Source: JBAYGJ01 sp041666685 (GTDB lineage Bacteria > Patescibacteriota > Patescibacteriia > UBA10025 > JAHIVO01). Taken from it: a stretch of 29,141 nucleotides of DNA. Positions 22,470 to 29,141 of this stretch are shown here, piece after piece. The DNA lies in assembly GCA_041666685.1 (NCBI GenBank), contig JBAYGJ010000009.1, positions 1-29,141 of the forward strand, in the 5' to 3' direction. The notes below the pieces were generated by a model that saw nothing but the letters and a program-made list of their open reading frames with translations, was not told the origin of the DNA and searched no databases. The position numbers and the translations under genes were made by a program. Positions within the stretch are counted from its first letter, which is position 1. Each line of letters opens with the position of its first letter.

Positions 22470-22904
22470 TTAAAATGGTATGTCCTCGACATTGATTTCC
22501 GGCTCTCCGGTTGGAGGTTCCGGCTGGGTCGCCTCATCAGAGGCTGGAGCCACAGCAGGACCGCCGGACTGGCCGGCCCGATCAAGCATGATTACGTTCT
22601 CAGCGACAATCTCCGTGCGGTACTTCTTCTGGCCCGACTGGTCGTCCCATGAACGTGTCCGCAGACGGCCTTCGATATAAATCTTACTGCCCTTTTTCAC
22701 GTACTGCCCGACAATGTCAGCCAGCTTCCGCCAGACAACCACATTATGGAATTCCACTTCCTCTTTCTTTTGGCCGGATGCCTGGTCAGTCCAGCGCCGG
22801 TTAGTGGCGACACCGATCGTAGCGACATTCTGGCCATTGGGCGTGGTCCGTACCTCCGGGTCCCGGGTCACGTTGCCGATAAGCATGACTTTATTGAGGT
22901 TCAT
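22470..22904 (-). CDS. ssb: Single-stranded DNA-binding protein
   Basis: 144 residues: an OB fold (about 1-105, with LIGNVTRDPEVRTTPNGQNV and GSKIYIEGRLRTRSW), a Pro/Glu-rich linker, and the acidic tail ending in DIPF that recruits replication and repair proteins. It sits between rpsF and rpsR, the common bacterial order. Confidence 0.97.
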   Translation of the reverse strand: MNLNKVMLIGNVTRDPEVRTTPNGQNVATIGVATNRRWTDQASGQKKEEVEFHNVVVWRKLADIVGQYVKKGSKIYIEGRLRTRSWDDQSGQKKYRTEIVAENVIMLDRAGQSGGPAVAPASDEATQPEPPTGEPEINVEDIPF

Positions 22905-22916
22905 ATTGGTATAAAT

Positions 22917-23411
22917 TTAAATCTCTTCTTTAAGGATATCATCCAGCTTCTTGTCCAAATCCTCCAAGCTGATTTTCTGCTCCTTATCCTTGTCTTTCGG
23001 TTTGGCTGGCTCTTCTGCCGGTGCCGGAGGTGCTGCGGCAATTTTATCCTCTGCCCGTTCGCGCGCCATGCGCTGTTCAACCTTCTCCTGGACCATCCGC
23101 TCTTCGGCAATCTGCGCCGCCGTCTTGATCGGCTTCTTGATCATCAGGTGCCTGATCAATTCGGTCATCAGACGGAATTGACGGTCGAGCTCCTTCAGCT
23201 GGGACTGCTCCATGTCAAATTCCACGCAGACGTACGTACCGTACGTTTCGTGATTTATCTCATACGCCAGTTTGTGCTTGCCCAGCGACTCCTGCTTGGT
23301 TACCTGGCCCTGGTGCTTGGCGATTAGATCGAGGGTCTTTTTTACGGCTGCCTCCTCGCCGGCTTGGTCGAGCTTCGAGCTCATCATGACCAATAGCTCA
23401 TAGTGCTGCAT
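22917..23411 (-). CDS. rpsF: 30S ribosomal protein S6 with long C-terminal extension
   Basis: The start is ATG 23411 (MQHYELLVM), matching where S6 normally begins; an in-frame ATG at 23510 would add 33 unrelated residues. S6 occupies about 1-97 (GKHKLAYEINHETYG is typical). A further ~65 residues rich in A, E, K and P (AAPPAPAEEPAKPKDKDKEQ) form a charged, probably disordered or helical tail not found in E. coli. S6 pairs with S18. First gene of the rpsF-ssb-rpsR-efp operon; no ribosome site is visible. Confidence 0.94.
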   Translation of the reverse strand: MQHYELLVMMSSKLDQAGEEAAVKKTLDLIAKHQGQVTKQESLGKHKLAYEINHETYGTYVCVEFDMEQSQLKELDRQFRLMTELIRHLMIKKPIKTAAQIAEERMVQEKVEQRMARERAEDKIAAAPPAPAEEPAKPKDKDKEQKISLEDLDKKLDDILKEEI

Positions 23412-23441
23412 ATAGTATTTTCTTAACCCTGCCTGGCTGCT

Positions 23442-23465
23442 GTGGTGACCGGGGGCTGGCACCAC
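23442..23465 (-). promoter_or_regulatory. Candidate S6:S18 autoregulatory hairpin in the rpsF leader
   Basis: The minus-strand leader holds GTGGTG/CACCAC (6 bp perfect) enclosing a 12-nt loop with CCCCCGG, ~30 nt before rpsF. Many bacteria carry an rpsF leader motif with a conserved CCG bound by S6:S18. Resemblance is limited to position, stem and CCG. Confidence 0.35.
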
Positions 23466-23575
23466 GTGGATAAAAAAACAGCCAAAACAAAGCTTAATTA
23501 ATTTGTCCATTAGAGTTTAGCACAGGTCTACCGGGCTGGCAAGGCCCAGACTGCCCTATTCGCGCCGACATCTGA

Positions 23576-23581
23576 TATAAT
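23576..23581 (+). promoter_or_regulatory. -10 box giving leaderless mRNA
   Basis: A perfect TATAAT ends 6 nt before the ATG at 23588. No clear -35 box. Confidence 0.6.
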
Positions 23582-23587
23582 GGATAT

Positions 23588-24832
23588 ATGGCTACACAAT
23601 ACGCTTTTATCCTCGGTAAAAACCCCATCCTGTCCGTGGCAGAAATATTCCGGCGGGCGACAATCGAATCCGCTTCCTTTACCATCGTCGAATTGACCAG
23701 CCAGGCACTGATCGTGCAGGCCGGCCGGCATATTGACGCGGCAGCCTGGCAGGCGGCGCTAGGGGGCTGTATTAAAATCGGTGAAATTATCAATACCTAC
23801 GATAACCTCAAGCACCTGCTGGCAAACATGTCGTCAGAGTACCTGACGGGCCACATGTTCCCCGAGCAGGAGAAAAAAATTATTTTCGGATTCAGTCTCT
23901 ATGGCGACCCGGTCATCCGCGAGCAAAAGAAATTTCTAGCCGCCGGACTGACCATAAAAAAGGCGCTCAAAGGGTCCGGCCGGAGCGCTCGACTACTGAC
24001 CGGCAAGGAGCCTGCCCTGTCCAGCGTCCAGGTTGACAAAAACAACCTGCTCACGCGCGGTGCCGATTGTCTGGTCATCGCCAGCCTGAATAAAATCTAC
24101 CTAGGCAAAACGCTGACCATGCAGGATTACGAGGATTATTCGGAGCGAGATTACGGGCGCCCGCAGCGCGATGCCCGGTCAGGCATGCTCCCCCCGAAAC
24201 TGGCGAAGATTATGATCAACCTGGCCGCTATTCCCCACGACCAATATATCCTTGATCCATTCTGCGGTTCCGGAACGATCCTCCAGGAAGCGCTGGCCAT
24301 GGGCTATCACCGGGTGGCGGGCAGTGACATCAGCTCAAAGGCTGTAATGGATACGAAACAAAATCTGGCCTGGCTGGCTTCCCAGCGCCAGCTGCCCCAG
24401 ACTGACATCGTCCTGGACCAGGCTGATGTCAGGAAGCTGGGAAGCACCATCACCGACGGATCGGTCGATGCCATCATCACCGAACCGTTCCTCGGGCCGC
24501 CGCTGACCCCCCATACCCCCATCATCAACATCCTGGCCATCATCCAGGAACTTGAGTCTCTGTATATGGACGCGTTTAAAACTTTTTCAAAAATCCTCAA
24601 ACCGGGCGGGAAAATAGTCATCGTATTCCCGCTGATCAAGACCGCCCACGGCATTTTCAGTTTACGCATCCTGGAACAGCTGACCGCTATGGGATTCATG
24701 CGGATGAATCCAATCCCCGATGAGGCGTCGCTGTTCGCGAAAATCGGCCCGACGGCACGGGGCTCCATCCTGTACCACCGCGAGGGACAGATGGTGGAAC
24801 GGGAAATCTTTATTTTCCAGAAAAAAAGCTAG
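23588..24832 (+). CDS. Trm11/RlmL-like RNA methyltransferase
   Basis: 414 residues. The N-terminal ~180 residues resemble the THUMP/ferredoxin-like part of tRNA guanosine-N2 methyltransferases. The SAM-binding Rossmann domain follows: RPQRDARSGMLPPKLA (about 194-209), then motif I LDPFCGSGTILQEAL (about 224-238), then motif IV TEPFLGPPL (about 302-310) in place of the common DPPYG. It probably makes m2G or m2,2G in tRNA; the exact site cannot be read. TATAAT at 23576-23581 ends 6 nt before ATG 23588, so the mRNA is probably leaderless. It is divergent from rpsF, and its stop lies in the terminator of the minus-strand RNA. Confidence 0.88.
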   Translation: MATQYAFILGKNPILSVAEIFRRATIESASFTIVELTSQALIVQAGRHIDAAAWQAALGGCIKIGEIINTYDNLKHLLANMSSEYLTGHMFPEQEKKIIFGFSLYGDPVIREQKKFLAAGLTIKKALKGSGRSARLLTGKEPALSSVQVDKNNLLTRGADCLVIASLNKIYLGKTLTMQDYEDYSERDYGRPQRDARSGMLPPKLAKIMINLAAIPHDQYILDPFCGSGTILQEALAMGYHRVAGSDISSKAVMDTKQNLAWLASQRQLPQTDIVLDQADVRKLGSTITDGSVDAIITEPFLGPPLTPHTPIINILAIIQELESLYMDAFKTFSKILKPGGKIVIVFPLIKTAHGIFSLRILEQLTAMGFMRMNPIPDEASLFAKIGPTARGSILYHREGQMVEREIFIFQKKS

Positions 24833-24851
24833 GGCTCCGGCGTACCCTAGC
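24821..24851 (-). terminator. Perfect terminator of the minus-strand RNA
   Basis: GCTAGGG/CCCTAGC (24851-24845 with 24834-24828) with a 10-nt loop, followed on the minus strand by seven T. The plus side has no T run, so it is oriented for minus transcription only. Confidence 0.88.
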
Positions 24852-25273
24852 ATACAAACATACTCTGTTCTGAAAATCTTCAATCGAGAAGATAATCACG
24901 CTCCTTTCATACTTCCAGAGGGTTGATTTTGGCGCTGCTGGCCACCTCCAGAAGGTAGGGTGAGGGCTACCCACCCCACAGGCGGGAATGCGCTGATCTG
25001 CAGCGGATCCCCTTGATATGGACGAAACGTCCCACCACCTCCTTTCAAAGGAACAAGTTCTCGCTTCTGAGATACATGACGTACATCATCGAGTACCTCC
25101 TTTGTGTGCGCCGGATTGCGGTGGCCGAACAGAAGGCTTCACCTTCTGTTGTTCTCGAATCTTGCGAGTTCGCGCGACAAGATGATTGTCCTCCCTGTCG
25201 CCTTTGTCTTTACACGTACTATCCTCCTATCTCTTTACGAGTTAAAGGACTTTTACTCATCGCAAGGAAACCT
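24821..25273 (-). ncRNA. Probable ~450-nt structured RNA with five Shine-Dalgarno-like motifs
   Basis: The 543-bp gap between the methyltransferase and ychF has no credible long gene. On the minus strand it has TATAAT (25285-25280) and ends in a perfect intrinsic terminator. Between them lie many short perfect helices, for example AACAGAAGG/CCTTCTGTT around 25140, CAAAGGA/TCCTTTG (25104-25098 with 25052-25046), GGACG/CGTCC near 25027, CGCTG/CAGCG near 25000 and ATCTTC/GAAGAT near 24885. Five GGAGG-like motifs (about 25225, 25192, 25099, 25041, 24904) precede only tiny frames, the best being 14 codons (25089-25045). I saw no RNase P, tmRNA, SRP or 6S signature. Confidence 0.5.
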
Positions 25274-25279
25274 ACTCCC

Positions 25280-25285
25280 ATTATA
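25280..25285 (-). promoter_or_regulatory. -10 box of the minus-strand RNA
   Basis: A perfect TATAAT on the minus strand. TTGACA at 25317-25312 is 26 nt away, too far for a standard sigma-70 promoter, and no better -35 is seen. Confidence 0.45.
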
Positions 25286-25375
25286 GTACTCCTGCAAACA
25301 ATAAAAAGTCGTGTCAAGGCTTATTGGCTCCGTTTCGGTTTCGGTAAAAGAAAATTCCGCTAACTGAGGGGAAAA

Positions 25376-26422
25376 TCAAATCCTGAAATACATCGTATCC
25401 CCGTCCTGGACAATATATTCCTTGCCCTCTGTCCTGGTTTTCCCAGCCTCGCGGGCCCCCACCTCGCCTTTGCAAGCCACCAGATCCTGCCATGGCGTGA
25501 CTTCCGCCCGGATAAATTTCTGCTCAAAATCAGTGTGGATCGCCGCCCCAGCCTGTGGCGCTGAAGAACCTCTTTTCACGGTCCAGGCCCGTGTTTCGTC
25601 CTCTCCTGCCGTCAGAAATGTAATTAAATCTAAGGCTGTATACGCGGCGGTAATGAGGCGGTCCAAGCCGGTTTTCTCCAACCCTAAAGTGTGTAAATAC
25701 TCTCTGGCGTCTGCCTCAGACATTTCAGCCAGCTCTGATTCGACTTTCGCGCTGATAACCACATAGCCCGGCACTTCCTTGGCTGCTTCGGATTCGTCGA
25801 CATTCAGTACCCGCATCATCGGCTTGACGGTCAATAAATTCAGGTCCCGGATGGACAGCTTCTCATCGTCGGTCATATCCGCCTCAGATAATAGCTTCCC
25901 TTCATCCAAAATGTGTTTTACTTTTTGATACACAGCAAGCATCTTCACGGCTTCTTTGTCCCCGCTTTTTGATTTCGGTCCCATGTCTGACAAACGTTTC
26001 TCGACGGTAGCCAGGTCGGCGTAGATCAATTCCAGCCTGATCGTCTCCTCGTCTGATTTCGGGTCGACCTTATTCGCGACATGGATGACATTCGGGTCGG
26101 AAAATTTCCTTACCACCTGGCAGATGGCGTCGACCGTCCGGATATGCGACAAAAATTTATTCCCCAGTCCCTCGCCTTTGTGCGCCCCGGCGACCAGGCC
26201 GGCAATGTCCACAAACTCGACAACCGTATTGATAATCTTTTTGGAATTATAGATTGCCGCCAGCTTGTCCAGCCGCTCATCAGGCACCGCCACAGTCCCG
26301 ATGTTCGGGTCTATGGTGCAGAACGGGTAGTTTGAGGCGTCGACCTGCTTCTTAGTCAGCGCTTTGAATAATGTCGACTTGCCGACATTTGGCAATCCGA
26401 CGATGCCGATGGAAAAACTCAT
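25376..26422 (-). CDS. ychF: Ribosome-binding ATPase YchF/OLA1
   Basis: 348 residues, slightly shorter than the ~363 of E. coli. The P-loop GLPNVGKST is at 9-17, the G3-like DIAGLVAGAHKGEGLGN at about 70-86, and a C-terminal TGS domain ends near 345 (with DFEQKFIRAEVTPWQDL). The YchF subfamily uses ATP rather than GTP and binds ribosomes. ATG 26422 has no ribosome site; TAGAAT lies 8 nt upstream, consistent with leaderless mRNA. It is divergent from rsmE. Confidence 0.96.
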   Translation of the reverse strand: MSFSIGIVGLPNVGKSTLFKALTKKQVDASNYPFCTIDPNIGTVAVPDERLDKLAAIYNSKKIINTVVEFVDIAGLVAGAHKGEGLGNKFLSHIRTVDAICQVVRKFSDPNVIHVANKVDPKSDEETIRLELIYADLATVEKRLSDMGPKSKSGDKEAVKMLAVYQKVKHILDEGKLLSEADMTDDEKLSIRDLNLLTVKPMMRVLNVDESEAAKEVPGYVVISAKVESELAEMSEADAREYLHTLGLEKTGLDRLITAAYTALDLITFLTAGEDETRAWTVKRGSSAPQAGAAIHTDFEQKFIRAEVTPWQDLVACKGEVGAREAGKTRTEGKEYIVQDGDTMYFRI

Positions 26423-26489
26423 ATGGGAGTATTCTAACAGTTTATGGCTTTTTTTAAAAGCGGTGCTTTATATTAAATAAAAAAACATC

Positions 26490-26495
26490 TATACT
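26490..26495 (+). promoter_or_regulatory. -10 box giving leaderless rsmE mRNA
   Basis: TATACT ends 6 nt before ATG 26502; a second TATACT (26495-26500) touches the start codon. No clear -35 box. Confidence 0.5.
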
Positions 26496-26501
26496 ATACT
26501 C

Positions 26502-27218
26502 ATGCAACCCCGATTCTACATGCCAGCGGTAAAAGTAGCCAACGACACTCTTATCATTGCCGATAAGGATATTATCCGACAAGTAACTGACATCCTGCGA
26601 CTGAAAAAAGACGATGTTTTTTTCGTGTTCACCCCCCAAGCCGAATACGAACTGGCCATAAAAAGTATCTCGGATTCCATCATTGAAGCTACGATCATCG
26701 AACAGCGACAGGCAGAACGGGAACCGAAAAAGAAGCTTATCCTGTACCAGTCATTGCTGAAAAAAGACAAATTCGAATGGATCCTACAGAAAGGCGTAGA
26801 ACTCGGCATCCATGCGTTTGTGCCGGTAGTCAGTGACAATAGTATCACCCGTGAAATATCGGGCCACAAGCTTGAACGGTATACTAAGATCATTACCGAA
26901 GCGACTGAACAGTGCGGCGGCATACATATCGCCCCACTGGACCCATTAATGAAATTTGAGGATGCCATATTGCATGTCGCTGAACAACCCGGCCAAAAAC
27001 TCATTGCATGGGAAGGGCAGACTAAAAACCACCTTCCAGACATACTCGACAGCACCACGGCCGTCTATCATCTTTTCATCGGGCCTGAAGGCGGCTATTC
27101 GCCGGATGAGGTGGACTTTGCCGGACAAAACGGGCTAACTACAGTCAGTTTGGGGCGGAGGATTCTACGGGCAGAAACTGCCTCAATCGCCGCTGCTGCA
27201 CTGATTCTTCTGAAATAA
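26502..27218 (+). CDS. rsmE: 16S rRNA (uracil-1498-N3)-methyltransferase
   Basis: 238 residues, the usual length. An N-terminal PUA-like part (1-70, with HILRL-like DILRLKKDDVFFVF) is followed by a SPOUT domain. Typical marks are KKDKFEWILQKGVELG, EATEQCGG near 128 (EQCGR in most), FIGPEGGYS near 192, and SLGRRILRAETAS near 215, which forms the trefoil-knot SAM site. It methylates U1498 in the decoding region of 16S rRNA. Divergent from ychF. Confidence 0.95.
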   Translation: MQPRFYMPAVKVANDTLIIADKDIIRQVTDILRLKKDDVFFVFTPQAEYELAIKSISDSIIEATIIEQRQAEREPKKKLILYQSLLKKDKFEWILQKGVELGIHAFVPVVSDNSITREISGHKLERYTKIITEATEQCGGIHIAPLDPLMKFEDAILHVAEQPGQKLIAWEGQTKNHLPDILDSTTAVYHLFIGPEGGYSPDEVDFAGQNGLTTVSLGRRILRAETASIAAAALILLK

Positions 27219-27266
27219 CCAGCAATATGGTATACTATATACACATTTTTATTAATAAAAAATAAT

Positions 27267-28052
27267 ATGTTTGAAAACGTTTCTCGTCCGCAGGGCCAGG
27301 CACCCCAATCCCCGGAACAGCCGAAAAATTGGGGCCCATGGAAGCCAGTCGACCCAAATGCCAAAAAGACTGCCGGCCTGCCTAGACGCGAGGCTGGTCC
27401 GATGCCGCCTCCGCCAATGGGTTCAAATCCGATCGTTCCGCCACCTCAAAACCCTTTGGTGAATATGCCGAGAAACCTGAACGTACCCGGCACCGATACG
27501 CCGGAACCGCCACGCCACAGCCGAAGCAAGATGATCATGATCGGCCTGATGATTTTTGCCGTCCTCATCGTTCTGATTGCAGCGGCGATCTTCCTGTTCA
27601 GCAAATACAGCAAATCAAACACGAATAATTCAAATAATGAGAATACTGCGATAAATGAAAATCTGAACACAAACCAAAATAGCAACAGTAATTCAAATCT
27701 GAACACAAGCCGTAACCTGAACAGTATTTTCAATGCCAACACATCAAACTCTAATACCTCACTTAACACCAATGCCGCGTCCAACGTGAACATTGCGGGC
27801 AACCTGAACATTAACGTGAACCAAAATACCAACGCCAGCTCCAATAGTAACACAAATCTCAACGCGAATATAAATGGTAACACCAACAACATCCTGGATT
27901 CCGACAATGACGGTTTGACGGACGAACAGGAAGAGATCTATGGTACGGACCGGATGAATCCCGACACGGATGGTGACGGCTACCTGGACGGCGCTGAAGT
28001 GAAGGGCGGCTACAACCCGCTTGTCGGCAGCGGAGCCAAGCTCAATCCGTAA
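27267..28052 (+). CDS. Membrane-anchored Asn-rich protein with C-terminal TSP3-type calcium repeats
   Basis: 261 residues. A Pro-rich cytoplasmic start (1-83, with PPPPMGSNP) precedes one membrane helix (about 88-112). About 90 residues of N, T, S and L in NTN/NLN repeats follow. The last ~50 residues hold two calcium-loop motifs, DSDNDGLTDEQEE and DTDGDGYLDGAEV, separated by YGTD..NP, the thrombospondin-type-3 pattern. It resembles the 3083 protein in having an Asn tail, but the domains differ. Surface or wall spacer with calcium binding is likely. TATACT at 27231-27236 lies ~30 nt upstream, with no ribosome site. Confidence 0.85.
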   Translation: MFENVSRPQGQAPQSPEQPKNWGPWKPVDPNAKKTAGLPRREAGPMPPPPMGSNPIVPPPQNPLVNMPRNLNVPGTDTPEPPRHSRSKMIMIGLMIFAVLIVLIAAAIFLFSKYSKSNTNNSNNENTAINENLNTNQNSNSNSNLNTSRNLNSIFNANTSNSNTSLNTNAASNVNIAGNLNINVNQNTNASSNSNTNLNANINGNTNNILDSDNDGLTDEQEEIYGTDRMNPDTDGDGYLDGAEVKGGYNPLVGSGAKLNP

Positions 28053-28077
28053 CTAAAAACTGAAAATAAAATTAAAG

Positions 28078-28101
28078 GTCCGCCTCATCGGCGGGCTTTT
28101 T
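28078..28101 (+). terminator. Bidirectional terminator between convergent genes
   Basis: A 7-bp stem (28078-28084 with 28090-28096, one G-T pair), T run on the right and A/T-rich sequence on the left for the Nudix gene. Confidence 0.8.
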
Positions 28102-28621
28102 ATTTCCTGCTCCGGATCCAGTCCTTCAGTGCCGGCTTTAACCACGGGAAACCAAGTTGTTTCGTGGGGATATCCTTGGGCGCAAACCACCTGTATGCAC
28201 TGACGTCATCCTTTGCGACTAACCGTCCGGAGTTGATTTTCGCCAAATAGACTACATTCAACGTATAGACATCATACCCATACCGGTATATGTCGATATA
28301 CATACCGAAAAAACGGATATCAGCTAATGTCACGCCCAGCTCCTCCTTCATTTCGCGCCGCAGTCCGTCGATAGGAGGTTCGCCGTCATCCAAAAAACCG
28401 CCGGGGGTGTCCCACCAGCCTTTCTTTGGATCCACTGCACGCTTCACTAATAGCACTCGCCCAAAACGATCCTCAAAAAGGGCTGATGCGGTCGGTTTGG
28501 AATTCTGGAAAAATTGGAATTTGCAATGAGCACATGCTAAAATTCCTTTACGATTCTGCCTGCGATATGCCTCTCCGCATCGCGGACAAAATTTGAAAAA
28601 ATTATTGGCGCTGTATTTCAT
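28100..28621 (-). CDS. Nudix hydrolase with N-terminal zinc ribbon
   Basis: 173 residues from ATG 28621 (MKYSANN); ATG 28636 is also possible, and neither has a ribosome site. The zinc ribbon has CPRCG near residue 12 and CAHC near 31. The Nudix box is complete: GGFLDDGE near 74, then RREMKEELGV with the REx-EE core. This arrangement resembles NudC-like and ADP-ribose/NAD-type pyrophosphatases, but the substrate cannot be read. It overlaps the end of folD by 20 nt, so the two genes form an operon. Confidence 0.88.
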   Translation of the reverse strand: MKYSANNFFKFCPRCGEAYRRQNRKGILACAHCKFQFFQNSKPTASALFEDRFGRVLLVKRAVDPKKGWWDTPGGFLDDGEPPIDGLRREMKEELGVTLADIRFFGMYIDIYRYGYDVYTLNVVYLAKINSGRLVAKDDVSAYRWFAPKDIPTKQLGFPWLKPALKDWIRSRK

Positions 28622-29141
28622 ATGCACGTAAGACATTCTGTAAAAGCATAGCTACAGTCATCGGACCGACGCCCCCCGGCACGGGCGTAATCCAGCCTGC
28701 CACCTCGGCCACACCCGCAAAATCAACATCCCCGACCGCTTTTCCGTTCAACCGGTTATAACCGACGTCAATGACGATGACTCCCTTTTTCATCATTTCT
28801 TTTTTGATGAACTTCGGCCGGCCGATCGCTACGATGACAATATCAGCTGACTGAATTTTTTCAGTAAGCCCGGCATCATCCGGACCACGATGTTCCACCT
28901 GGCATCCAACCTGGGAAAACATATACTCGATCGGTTGGTAGAAAACTTTGCTGTTGGAGATAATGACCGTCTTTTTGCCGGACAAATTTTCTCCAGTATT
29001 TTTTACCAGCTCCACAATCCCTGCCGCAAGCCCAGGCACCAATCCTGGACGGCCATGGAGCTGGGACTGGATGTTTGCCGGATGGAATCCGTCAACATCC
29101 TTGATGGGTTTGATGGCACTGATTATCTTGTCCGTATCATA
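28602..29141 (-). CDS. folD: Methylenetetrahydrofolate dehydrogenase/cyclohydrolase FolD, N-terminus cut by window edge
   Basis: 180 residues are visible; the frame is open to base 29141, so the N-terminal ~100 residues lie outside. FolD interconverts methylene-, methenyl- and formyl-tetrahydrofolate. KDVDGFHPANIQ and the C-terminal PVPGGVGPMTVAML are strong family marks, as is VIDVGYNR. Two usual signatures are altered: PCTPxGI reads VPGLAAGI, and the NADP-binding GRSxxVGxP reads SNSKVFYQP. The catalytic lysine region lies outside the window. Confidence 0.9.
   Translation of the reverse strand, partial: YDTDKIISAIKPIKDVDGFHPANIQSQLHGRPGLVPGLAAGIVELVKNTGENLSGKKTVIISNSKVFYQPIEYMFSQVGCQVEHRGPDDAGLTEKIQSADIVIVAIGRPKFIKKEMMKKGVIVIDVGYNRLNGKAVGDVDFAGVAEVAGWITPVPGGVGPMTVAMLLQNVLRAYEIQRQ

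Noticed and set aside
24821..25285. RNase P RNA, tmRNA, SRP RNA or 6S RNA
   Set aside because: I looked for the conserved GGAAAGUC/ACAGAA blocks of RNase P, a tRNA-like CCA end, the SRP GGAA/AGCAG helix and the 6S bubble, and found none convincing. A covariance search could still overturn this.
25013..25363. 116-codon plus-strand open frame in the gap before ychF
   Set aside because: No ribosome site or family similarity, Cys/Arg-rich composition, and it lies antisense to a well-delimited minus-strand transcript with its own terminator.
1..29141. Alternative genetic code (UGA read as glycine, as in Gracilibacteria)
   Set aside because: TGA ends several genes exactly where the families end (for example the 4311 gene and the sigma factor), and conserved glycines use GGN codons.
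1..29141. CRISPR array, prophage or integrated element
   Set aside because: No regularly spaced repeats, no cas, integrase, transposase or phage structural genes were seen.

Overview
The window looks like a chromosomal segment of an uncultivated bacterium of the Candidatus Patescibacteria (CPR) type, probably Parcubacteria-like. That placement is an inference. It rests on two membrane proteins with long Asn/Thr-rich tails (3083-4186, 27267-28052), an ECF sigma factor paired with a DUF5667-like membrane protein, very short or absent mRNA leaders on many genes, a divergent EF-P tip, and many small unassignable membrane proteins. TGA works as an ordinary stop, so the code is standard. No tRNA, rRNA, CRISPR array, transposase or phage gene was recognised.

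Layout. 1-600: end of an unknown gene, then a terminator and a structured repeat (copy A). 1067-2359: purD (-). 2524-4186: ECF sigma factor overlapping a DUF5667/Asn-rich membrane protein. 4311-4742: a protein made of three ~40-residue repeats. 4806-10122: a compact five-gene operon holding a MacB/LolCDE-like ABC ATPase and permease, a six-domain fibronectin-III surface protein and two small membrane proteins. 10197-12263 (-): a trans-sulfuration PLP enzyme, a 56-residue membrane protein and a STAS protein, each with its own promoter. 12421-14695: PrxQ peroxiredoxin, RidA and an M29 aminopeptidase. 14844-16730: small unknowns, a lipoprotein and an anchored protein. 16851-17984: heliorhodopsin followed after 3 nt by a T4-endonuclease-V-like pyrimidine-dimer glycosylase. 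18038-18868: two divergent small genes, then repeat copy B. 19224-21563: trpS and a GalT-like protein. 21644-23411 (-): rpsF-ssb-rpsR-efp. 23588-24832: Trm11-like methyltransferase. 24821-25273 (-): a probable structured RNA. 25376-29141: ychF (-), rsmE, an Asn-rich/TSP3 protein, Nudix hydrolase (-) and a cut folD (-).

Two styles of gene expression alternate. One set (purD, the repeat protein, the PLP enzyme, the 56-residue protein, STAS, ridA, M29 peptidase, the 103- and 75-residue proteins) has a TTGAC-type -35 box, a strong AGGAGG ribosome site and usually its own hairpin terminator. The other set (ABC operon, trpS, the methyltransferase, rsmE, ychF, probably the sigma factor) has a TATAAT-like box only 5-8 nt before the ATG and no ribosome site, as expected for leaderless mRNA.

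Most noteworthy are the heliorhodopsin/UV-repair gene pair, the ~450-nt minus-strand RNA with five Shine-Dalgarno-like motifs and a perfect terminator, and the paired dispersed repeat whose terminal hairpins differ by a compensatory change.
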